This document shows positions 41,100 through 47,173 of a DNA stretch of 47,173 nucleotides, in pieces. Each line of letters starts with the position of its first letter. The first letter of the stretch is position 1. The position numbers and the translations under genes are program-made. This DNA is from Candidatus Angelobacter sp. (lineage in GTDB: Bacteria; Acidobacteriota; Terriglobia; Terriglobales; Acidobacteriaceae), in assembly GCA_025462835.1 (NCBI GenBank), contig JAOAPH010000139.1, positions 1-47,173 of the forward strand. Direction: 5' to 3'. Under the pieces are notes generated by a model. The model did no database searches, was not told the DNA's origin, and saw only the letters and a program-made list of their open reading frames with translations.

Positions 41100-41126
41100 C
41101 CCACCTGTGTGCTTTTCACAGGTGGG
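41100..41126. repeat. CCCACCTGTG...CACAGGTGGG palindrome
   Basis: Perfect 10-bp arms with a 7-nt loop. It is the same family as 267-294. It lies in the gap 40887-41596, which contains repeats but no gene that I can support. Confidence 0.7.
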
Positions 41127-41182
41127 CGAGATTGGTTCAATAGAACCGGCATTTCGTCTCACCACGGGACTCCCCCGTGCTC

Positions 41183-41543
41183 TCCGTGCCTCCGTGGTGA
41201 ATGCTCTTTTACATTTTCCTTGCGCGAAGCGCATCGGCTCAAGCTTGCGCGCTCGCACATGCGATGACTCGAGCAACAGCAGATGTGAGCGCCGGAGGCG
41301 CGACAAAGCGAAGCGCTTAGCCCAGCGCGTAAGCGCTGGGTTGGAGTCTCTATTAGGCCGAGCCCCAGCGGGGCGGCAGCTTTGATCCGCCGGATTGGGA
41401 GTGGAGCAGCTTTCGGCACTATGCGACTCGGATCCAAGCCGTCGTGGAGATCGAATCACCGTGGACGGCGAGAGAGAGGGAACAGGCGGGGATGGCCCCC
41501 AAGCTGAAAACGAAGTCAACTATCCCGCCCTAGCGGAGCTAGG
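41183..41543 (+). repeat. Long diverged direct repeat, copy 1
   Basis: Matches 42557-42955 in order and orientation: CCGTGCCTCCGTGGTGAA, then CACATGCGATGACT, GAGCGCCGGAGGCGCGACAA, GCGAAGCGCTTAGCCCA and CGAGCCCCAGCGGGGCGGCA. GAGTGGAGCAGCTTTCG, GAGATCGAATCAC, GTGGACGGCGAGAGA and CCCGCCCTAGC follow. It ends shortly before the 3' end of the DUF4239 gene. Confidence 0.82.
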
Positions 41544-41596
41544 TAATAGTCGAAAGGGTGGGCCATCCGCCACCCGGCGCCTGATTTTGTTGAAGA

Positions 41597-42349
41597 CTAG
41601 CGGCCGAGCTGTTCAAGCGCGCTGCGCGCTGGCGCACTGGAGATATGAATCAGTCCAGTGTAAGGCTCATACATTTCCAGAATCAGGAAGATCGCACCGG
41701 AAACCGCTACCGCGCATAAGAGTAAGGTAGTGATAACAGTTCCGTTGCGAGGCGCGAAGAGGCCGAAGCTGACAAAGTTAATGGTGAGCCAGAAAACCAA
41801 CATCATCAGCAATGGCGCGGAAATCGAGCGGCCTCTTTGTTCGAACATCAACCAACGGGTTTGCGACAGGGCCAACACAAGATTTAGCGCCTGAGTCTTG
41901 ATTAAGCGTTGAGCCTCGTCCCTTGGTGAGAGTTCTTGAATTTTGTCGTACATAACCTCTCCCCCCGTCACGATGCGTTTCGATTCGGAATATCCTGACC
42001 GTTCCACCCACATCCGATCAACCATGCGGGCAACTACGTCGCGCAGGAGATCACGAGCGTCTTTCGCTTCTGGTCCGTAATGGGCGAGGACGCGATCGAG
42101 TAGTACGATTCTGGAGGAAAAGTCCATCATTTCATCGCTCTGTGCGTCGTACGAACCCTTTGCCGACGCGACCAGCAGGCCAAGAACAAGGGCAGCCATC
42201 GTCCCGATGATTCCCGCACCTAGGTTCACAATGCGCTGTGACTCTGCACTCAGATGGTGCTCCGGCAGACGAGAGCGAAGAAGCATGCCAAAGAGCGCAC
42301 CTCCAAACACGCACACGAACACGAGCAAGCTGGTTGCGATGGGACTCAT
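41597..42349 (-). CDS. DUF4239-type membrane protein
   Basis: The 250-residue membrane protein has an N-terminal helix (TSLLVFVCVFGGALFGMLL) and a second helix at about 43-62 (NLGAGIIGTMAALVLGLLVASAKGSYD), a signature of the bestrophin-like DUF4239 family. A charged soluble middle with MMDFSSRIVLLDRVLAHYGPEA follows, then two C-terminal helices (APLLMMLVFWLTINFVSFGLF, TVITTLLLCAVAVSGAIFLI). The family's function is not established; it is thought to be a channel-like protein. AGGA lies 9 nt before the ATG. It is flanked by two copies of a long diverged direct repeat. Confidence 0.85.
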   Translation of the reverse strand: MSPIATSLLVFVCVFGGALFGMLLRSRLPEHHLSAESQRIVNLGAGIIGTMAALVLGLLVASAKGSYDAQSDEMMDFSSRIVLLDRVLAHYGPEAKDARDLLRDVVARMVDRMWVERSGYSESKRIVTGGEVMYDKIQELSPRDEAQRLIKTQALNLVLALSQTRWLMFEQRGRSISAPLLMMLVFWLTINFVSFGLFAPRNGTVITTLLLCAVAVSGAIFLILEMYEPYTGLIHISSAPARSALEQLGR

Positions 42350-42556
42350 CGGCGCGGTCCTGTTTACTCTTCCTCAGGTTGTCTTCGAGTTCAGGGCGAT
42401 GCACATGGTTGTCCATCTGAGTAGGGACCGGGAACCGCCACCCAGTCTCTGTAGATTGGGTATGCCCAGCCAGGAGTGCCCGCAGGCGCGCGATTACGAT
42501 TTCAAAGTGAGGAGCGAGCGCAAGCGGATTGAAAAACTACAGTATATTCATCGCAA

Positions 42557-42955
42557 TCCGTGCCTCCGTGGTGAAGGTTTTTCTTCTGGGCGAAGCGCAG
42601 CACAGAGCAACGCATTCCAGCACATGCGATGACTTTGGCAGCAGCAGACGCGAGCGCCGGAGGCGCGACAAAGCGAAGCGCTTAGCCCACCCCGTAACCG
42701 GGGTCCCCGCCAAGCGACGCTTGGTGGGGTGGATCAGGGGTGGGTACGTGTTCCTGATTAGACCGAGCCCCAGCGGGGCGGCAGCCTTGATCCGCCGGGG
42801 AGTGGAGCAGCTTTCGACACTACCCGACAAGTGTGGAAGGCGTCGTCGAGATCGAATCACAATGGACGGCGAGAGAAAGAGAGCAGATGGGTATCGTCCC
42901 TAAACTGAAGATCAAGTCAACTACCCCGCCCTAGCGACGCTAGGACGGGCACCCG
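42557..42955 (+). repeat. Long diverged direct repeat, copy 2
   Basis: Same sequence blocks as 41183-41543, in the same orientation, about 1.37 kb away on the other side of the DUF4239 gene. Copy 2 has an extra insertion with CCCCGTAACCGGGG and CCAAGCGACGCTTGG hairpins near 42690-42730. It ends in the CCCCGCCCTAGC...GCTAGGACGGG hairpin (42924-42949). The gap 42350-42988 contains no gene that I can support. Confidence 0.82.
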
Positions 42956-42988
42956 CCGTTTCGCAAAGGCCTGGGTTTAAATTAAAAA

Positions 42989-43807
42989 TTAGCTAGTAGG
43001 AGCAGGCGTTCTTAATTTGCTGTTGGCAAGTAACTGAACCAGCTTCTTTGATTTTTTAGCTTTTCCCGAAAGGCGCTTGTACATTTCGTGCATTTGGCCT
43101 GAGAAATCGTGCGCCAGAATCGCGTGGTCGGGTGCAGTTGAAACGGCAGTCCGCATGATTTCGATCGGAATACGCTTCCCAACTGAGAGCGTGAACTCCA
43201 TTCCAGGCACATAAAAGGCACTTACACGAAAGCTCCCGCGTGCCGCCCCCTGATACGGCTGGAAGAAGGTGAAAGCCTTAGCCGGAGGGGAGAGTACGTG
43301 CAAAGACAGCGCAACGTTCTCTGGAAATGCGGCGTCACCGATGACAAATTGGCGTATCAGTTCCGTGTACGGCCCAAGCTGAAGTCTCGGTTCAGTCTTG
43401 CCGCCTCTCCATGAATGGACAGCTGCTTTCCAAAAGATACCCATCGCGAAGTGGATGACCTTGCCAGCGTCAATGCTTGGATTGCGTCCGCTCGCATATG
43501 CGAGCAGTTTGCCGTCTTTGACGACAGCTGGAATCTCAGTCAACAAGTTGTAGAACGGGAATCCACGATCCCACGTGGCCAATTTCGGCAGCACCCAGTG
43601 CTCGCCGTTTCGGTTGAGTATTTGCTCACAATCAAAACAGAGAAGGTAATCACTCACCTGTCGCGACGAGGTCATCATGAATTTGGACGTAATGACCACA
43701 GGCTCAACTTCTTCGGTACGACACATACGGTGCAGAGCCGCAGGCATAAGGTGGCTGTCCTGGAGGTCCTTATCTTTCAAGCAAAGCTTACAAATTCCGC
43801 GCGGCAT
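42989..43807 (-). CDS. Zinc-finger (HNH-like) protein, unknown function
   Basis: The 272-residue protein opens with a treble-clef-like zinc finger: C6 and C9 (ICKLC), D18-S19-H20-type DSHLMP, C57 and C60 (CFDCEQ) and NRNGEHW. This spacing recalls HNH-type nucleases, but the canonical HNH core is not complete enough to assign activity. The remainder (about 100-272) is a mixed domain with no recognised match and ends in a Lys-rich tail (GKAKKSKK). GGGGA precedes the ATG. It is preceded at 101 nt by the DUF2971 gene on the same strand, so the two are probably cotranscribed. A role in a mobile or defence-type module is conceivable but unproven. Confidence 0.7.
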   Translation of the reverse strand: MPRGICKLCLKDKDLQDSHLMPAALHRMCRTEEVEPVVITSKFMMTSSRQVSDYLLCFDCEQILNRNGEHWVLPKLATWDRGFPFYNLLTEIPAVVKDGKLLAYASGRNPSIDAGKVIHFAMGIFWKAAVHSWRGGKTEPRLQLGPYTELIRQFVIGDAAFPENVALSLHVLSPPAKAFTFFQPYQGAARGSFRVSAFYVPGMEFTLSVGKRIPIEIMRTAVSTAPDHAILAHDFSGQMHEMYKRLSGKAKKSKKLVQLLANSKLRTPAPTS

Positions 43808-43908
43808 TTCTTATTCCCCGTTCAACTCGAAGAGCATTTCGTCTGACTCATTAAACCCGGGTGCCCGAGAAGATCAATTAAAAGAGCACCGCACGTCTGC
43901 GGTTCTCG

Positions 43909-44547
43909 TCAACGGAATCCCCTTTGATCCTCCACGATTTCAAATCTTTTAAAACCTGCCCGTGCCTTGATAAGTTTTACGCTTTGCATCAGTGGTCCCA
44001 ACGCCTGAAAAAGTTCCTGTTTTGTAGTGCTGCATCTCGCGCCAGCAATAACAACAACCGGGCGCAGTATTTCATCAAACTTCTTGAAGAATAATCCATC
44101 CTCCTCCTCGGTCAATCCCACAAAGAAGCGAATCTCTTGTTCATATTTCCAGTTATCGTACTTCGTAAAGAGAATTCTTTCTCCCTCGTCAATATCGTCA
44201 AGGGTTAGCATTTTCGGGAATGGCAACCGTTCAGATACATACTTGACAGGTTTACAAATCTTCAAGTCGTCCGGAATTTCGAATCCTATGCAAACACCTC
44301 TATGTTTGTCGCTGTAATGGGCCCAAAGAACAGGGTCCTTCCAGTCTTTACTGAAGCACAACATTCCGTGGTTTCTCGCTAGCGCTTGCCGGCTTTGTTG
44401 CAATGCAAATCGATCCCTTCGGTTCGAGAGGTCGTATGGTATCAATTCAAACGGATCATTTAAGTCATGCAGTCTGGAAATTTTCAATCGCTTTTCGCTC
44501 AGAGACTTAATTCCGAATTGAGCGTCCAAGAATTTATATATACGCAT
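43909..44547 (-). CDS. DUF2971 family protein
   Basis: The 212-residue protein matches DUF2971: YKFLDAQFGIKSLSEKRLKISRLHDLNDPFE at the N-terminus, then CFSKDWKDPVLWAHYSDKHRGVCIGFEI, then YDNWKYEQEIRFFVG. The conserved F-S-x-x-W, W-HY-D-H-G-CIGF and E-x-E-x-R parts are all present. The family's function is unknown; members often sit in accessory or mobile DNA. I start it at ATG 44547; a TTG 48 nt upstream in frame is an alternative, but the family motif begins with MRIYKFL. The neighbouring gene on the minus strand is the zinc-finger protein. Confidence 0.85.
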   Translation of the reverse strand: MRIYKFLDAQFGIKSLSEKRLKISRLHDLNDPFELIPYDLSNRRDRFALQQSRQALARNHGMLCFSKDWKDPVLWAHYSDKHRGVCIGFEIPDDLKICKPVKYVSERLPFPKMLTLDDIDEGERILFTKYDNWKYEQEIRFFVGLTEEEDGLFFKKFDEILRPVVVIAGARCSTTKQELFQALGPLMQSVKLIKARAGFKRFEIVEDQRGFR

Positions 44548-44620
44548 GAGCGCGAAAGCATAACATGCAAGCGTCACTGCACTGACAATAGACAATGTTC
44601 GCTGGAAGGAACACGTTGCG

Positions 44621-45019
44621 ATGACTCAAGATAGAGAAAGCGGCGCGGAAGCAAATCGTTTTGGGCGTGAGTACGGCGGCAAGATCATCGCTAAACTCGG
44701 GGCCAAGAAGTTTAAGTCCGGAAGTAACGAATGTGAACTTGACGGAAAGCGTGTCTCCGTTCATTGTGCCCGAAAGCGCACTAAAAGTGTGGGCGTTACC
44801 CTGTTGTGCTTGAAGCAACTGGATGCAGTTTTGGGAGCTTTCGAACAGGAGGATGGTTCATTCCGGGTGTTGCGCCTATCCGCTCTTCTATTCACAAACC
44901 ATTCAAGACCTACAAGAAGCAAGGGACCTTCGGCTGGACGAGTAGTCTTGGTAACAAGGGCGGTGTTTGAAAAATACGGTGAGCTAGTCCAGATAATTCC
45001 ATTATTAAAATCTGATTGA
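44621..45019 (+). CDS. Small hypothetical protein, divergent from DUF2971
   Basis: No family is recognised. The 132-residue product is basic and alpha/beta: GREYGGKIIAKLGAKKFKSGSNECELDGKRVSVHCAR, then VTLLCLKQLDAVLGAF and VVLVTRAVFEKYGELVQIIPLL. The pattern E-C-E-L...V-S-V-H-C-A-R-K, strands around acidic and basic residues after a Lys-rich turn, faintly resembles small nuclease folds, but this is weak. AAGGA lies about 10 nt before the ATG. The base composition is AT-rich like its neighbours, suggesting acquisition with them. Confidence 0.65.
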   Translation: MTQDRESGAEANRFGREYGGKIIAKLGAKKFKSGSNECELDGKRVSVHCARKRTKSVGVTLLCLKQLDAVLGAFEQEDGSFRVLRLSALLFTNHSRPTRSKGPSAGRVVLVTRAVFEKYGELVQIIPLLKSD

Positions 45020-45438
45020 TTGGGTTAGGAGAGAGGGAATTCTGGGCGCCCATCGAACTTGTCTGTAAGTTAATACGATAAAATGTAGATTGACAATTAG
45101 AATTAACCCTGCTACCCTCATCTGAATAGAATCACTAGACGCAGCAATTCATATCCCGTATCTAACCAGCTTTGAATCATTCACTTACGAGACATTCTCT
45201 GTAAGTCACTGATTCCAATATATCGACTCAGGGACCGCTCCAAAAGTGTGACCTAACTCCTTGCCCAAGAATATTTTGCCCCAAAGTGCATTTGAATCAC
45301 AATCTTACAAACGTTTTATTGGGTAAGTTGTTGATTTTGGCTATTTAATTAGGAGGGGGGTACCCCCGAACCGCGGACGCTCCACTGGTAAAATAGGCAT
45401 TTGCACTTACTCCACCGCTCCGCTCATCTAGAGGACTC
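45020..45438. other. AT-rich intergenic stretch with GGGGGTACCCCC palindrome
   Basis: A 419-nt AT-rich gap with no gene I can support. It contains a perfect GGGGGTACCCCC palindrome at 45356-45367 preceded by TTTAATTAGGAGG, and two CTGTAAGT copies near 45062 and 45200. It must hold the promoter of the dehydrogenase gene that follows. Confidence 0.5.
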
Positions 45439-47031
45439 ATGGCCACCTTCGCTGAAACAATCTCCCCCGCAGACCTGCTCAAGACCCCATTCCGCAACGA
45501 GCCGTTCATTGATTTTTCCAAGGACAGCAATGCCCGAGCCATGCGCTCGGCGCTGGCGAAGGTCCGCTCCGAACTCGGACGCGAATATGACCTCGTCATC
45601 GGCGGCGGGCTGGTCAAGACCGAAGGCAAGATCAAGTCGGTAAATCCGGCGAAGCCGTCGGAGGTTGTCGGAATCCATCAGAAGGCGGGGCCGGAGCACG
45701 TTGAGCCGGCGATGAAAGCTGCGCTCGCGGCGTTCGAAACCTGGCGCAATGCTCCGATAGAGGAACGCGTCGGATTGCTTCTGCGCGCCAGCGAGATCAT
45801 CAAGCAGCGACGCTTCGAGTTCAACGCCTGGCTGGTATTTGAAGTCGGCAAGAACTGGGCTGAGGCTGATGGCGATATCGCCGAGACCATCGACTTCCTC
45901 GAGTTCTACGCCCGCGAAGCCATGCGGCTCTCCGGCGCGGAGACTCCGGTGCAATTGCCCGGCGAGCACGATCAATTGCGATACATCCCGCTCGGCGTGG
46001 GCGCGGTGATTCCACCGTGGAACTTCCCGTGCGCCATTATGGCGGGAATGACTGCCGCGTCGATCGTATGCGGCAACACTGTGATCCTGAAGCCCTCGAG
46101 CGATTCGCCCACCATCGCCGCAAAATTTGTTGAAGTGCTGCAAGAGGCCGGGATGCCGGATGGCGTCGTGAATTTCTGCCCCGGATCGGGCGCGACCTTC
46201 GGCAACGCTGTTGTCGAACATCCCAAGACGCGATTCGTCGCTTTCACCGGATCAAAAGAAGTTGGACTCGACATCCACGCCCGCGCCGCGCAGCCGCGCA
46301 AAGGACAGATCTGGATCAAGCGTACCATCCTCGAGATGGGTGGCAAGGATTCCATCATCGTTGACGCCGACGCCAACGTGGACGCAGCGGTTGAAGGCGT
46401 CGCCCAATCGGCATTCGGCTTCTCCGGACAAAAATGTTCTGCCTGCTCGCGCGCCATTGTGGACGAAAAGATTTATGACGTCTTCGTTGCGCGCCTGAAA
46501 GAGCGTGTCAACAAGATCAGCGTCGGCGACCCGGCGGAAAACAAAGCCATGGGCCCGGTGGTGAATGAGAGCGCGATGAAGTCCATCCTCGGGTACATCG
46601 AAGCAGGGAAGAAGGAAGGGCGACTCCTCACCGGCGGAGGTCGCGTATCGGATGCCGGCAACGGTTACTACATCGAGCCAACCGTCATCAGCGATGTTCC
46701 GCCGAACGCGAAGATTTCGCTGGAAGAGATATTCGGCCCAGTGCTCGCGGTCATCAAGTCAAAAGATTTTAATGACGCAATGGCCATCGCCAACAACACG
46801 GAATTCGGTTTGACTGGCGCCATCTATACCTCGTCACCGGAAAAGATTGAGCGCGCCAAGCGAGACTTCCACGTCGGCAACCTCTATATCAACCGAAAAT
46901 GCACGGGAGCGATGGTGGGCGCGCATCCTTTTGGCGGCTTCAATATGTCCGGCACGGATTCGAAAGCCGGCGGCCCGGACTATCTGTATCTCTACACTCA
47001 GGCGAAATCGATAGGGGAGAAGGTCTCGTAA
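45439..47031 (+). CDS. L-glutamate gamma-semialdehyde dehydrogenase (1-pyrroline-5-carboxylate dehydrogenase)
   Basis: NAD-dependent aldehyde dehydrogenase that oxidises glutamate semialdehyde to glutamate in proline and arginine degradation. The 530 residues match the RocA/PutA-C-terminal type: the N-terminal EPFIDFSKD region, PPWNFPCAI, the active-site Glu in TILEMGGKDSIIV and the catalytic Cys in FSGQKCSACSRAIV. EEIFGPVLAV and the C-terminal oligomerisation strand with GGPDYLYLYTQAKSI, a hallmark of this group, are also present. AGAGGAC precedes the ATG. No proline dehydrogenase gene is adjacent in the window, so PutA-like activity would be separate. Confidence 0.93.
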   Translation: MATFAETISPADLLKTPFRNEPFIDFSKDSNARAMRSALAKVRSELGREYDLVIGGGLVKTEGKIKSVNPAKPSEVVGIHQKAGPEHVEPAMKAALAAFETWRNAPIEERVGLLLRASEIIKQRRFEFNAWLVFEVGKNWAEADGDIAETIDFLEFYAREAMRLSGAETPVQLPGEHDQLRYIPLGVGAVIPPWNFPCAIMAGMTAASIVCGNTVILKPSSDSPTIAAKFVEVLQEAGMPDGVVNFCPGSGATFGNAVVEHPKTRFVAFTGSKEVGLDIHARAAQPRKGQIWIKRTILEMGGKDSIIVDADANVDAAVEGVAQSAFGFSGQKCSACSRAIVDEKIYDVFVARLKERVNKISVGDPAENKAMGPVVNESAMKSILGYIEAGKKEGRLLTGGGRVSDAGNGYYIEPTVISDVPPNAKISLEEIFGPVLAVIKSKDFNDAMAIANNTEFGLTGAIYTSSPEKIERAKRDFHVGNLYINRKCTGAMVGAHPFGGFNMSGTDSKAGGPDYLYLYTQAKSIGEKVS

Positions 47032-47152
47032 AGCGGATTGGCTGCCGCGGCGCGATTTGACACGCTTTATCGCGCTGCCGCAGAATATCCTCTTGGCTGA
47101 TTGCTGCGGGGCAGTTTTGCTCCGGAAGGCGATCATAGAAGCACCCTCAATT

Positions 47153-47173
47153 ATGGCAAGAATCCTTTGTGTG
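47153..47173 (+). CDS. Possible start of a gene cut by the window end
   Basis: ATG at 47153 begins MARILCV and runs off the edge. The residues resemble the first strand of a response regulator or similar Rossmann-type protein, but seven codons and no clear Shine-Dalgarno cannot establish a gene. Confidence 0.2.

Noticed and set aside
42529-42903. 124-residue frame in the long repeat copy 2
   Set aside because: It lies on the repeat, and the equivalent frame in copy 1 is not conserved in length or phase.
1-47173. tRNA, rRNA or integrase/attachment sites
   Set aside because: Reading through the spacers showed no tRNA-like T-arm plus acceptor arm, no rRNA stretch and no integrase or transposase gene.

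Overview
The window reads as a chromosomal segment of an Acidobacteriota (Terriglobia/Koribacter-like) bacterium. This is inferred from the protein style, from the lpd-lipB-E1-E2 arrangement, from many palindromic intergenic repeats such as GGGGCTAAAGCCCC, and from the abundance of secreted proteins of unknown function. No rRNA, tRNA, CRISPR array, integrase or transposase is visible. Genes are dense on both strands. Most of the window has high-GC core codon use, but about 43.0-45.4 kb is visibly richer in A and T.

Layout. 0-1.4 kb: repeat-rich edge and one secreted unknown. 1.4-9.7 kb: a 2-oxoacid dehydrogenase cluster on the minus strand (lpd, two HicB-like small proteins around a membrane protein, lipB, E1alpha, E1beta, E2). 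Two plus-strand genes, a secreted NTF2-like protein and a GIY-YIG protein, lie between E1beta and E2. 9.8-13.3 kb: tag, hemB with a large internal insertion, and a membrane histidine kinase. 13.5-16.6 kb: mutS2 and a hicB-hicA pair. 16.6-19.2 kb: an exported type I phosphodiesterase/alkaline phosphatase-like protein overlapping pyrD. 19.3-22.1 kb: serS, a small membrane protein, a LolA-like carrier and a tiny hypothetical. 22.1-27.1 kb: a GT-C glycosyltransferase divergent from a 1157-residue GH18-like/NodB deacetylase/GT2 synthase fusion. 27.3-32.3 kb: exported beta-carbonic anhydrase, a large secreted unknown, an exported MetX-like hydrolase, a degenerate receiver-like protein and a small unknown. 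32.6-40.9 kb: a redox island with four aldo/keto reductases (two are tandem paralogues), a TetR regulator, an SDR, a Rossmann-fold protein and an ACMSD-like amidohydrolase. 40.9-45.4 kb: an accessory stretch with long direct repeats around a DUF4239 membrane protein, then a zinc-finger/HNH-like protein, a DUF2971 protein and a small unknown. 45.4-47.0 kb: 1-pyrroline-5-carboxylate dehydrogenase.

How the genes work together. Lpd (E3), E1alpha/E1beta and E2 form one complete 2-oxoacid dehydrogenase complex, and LipB supplies the octanoyl group for the E2 lipoyl lysine. The trifunctional fusion, next to a GT-C enzyme, suggests surface polysaccharide synthesis with deacetylation and trimming. The TetR-SDR-AKR region looks like an inducible carbonyl-reduction module.

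The most notable signals are: a 14-nt tandem motif (GAGAAACTAGAAAC) at the 5' side of four unrelated genes in one orientation; a bidirectional terminator inside the 3' end of the GIY-YIG gene; HicB-like proteins embedded in the lipoate operon; a HicA lacking the usual His; the HemB insertion; the GH18-NodB-GT2 fusion; and a 360-400 nt diverged direct repeat flanking the DUF4239 gene.
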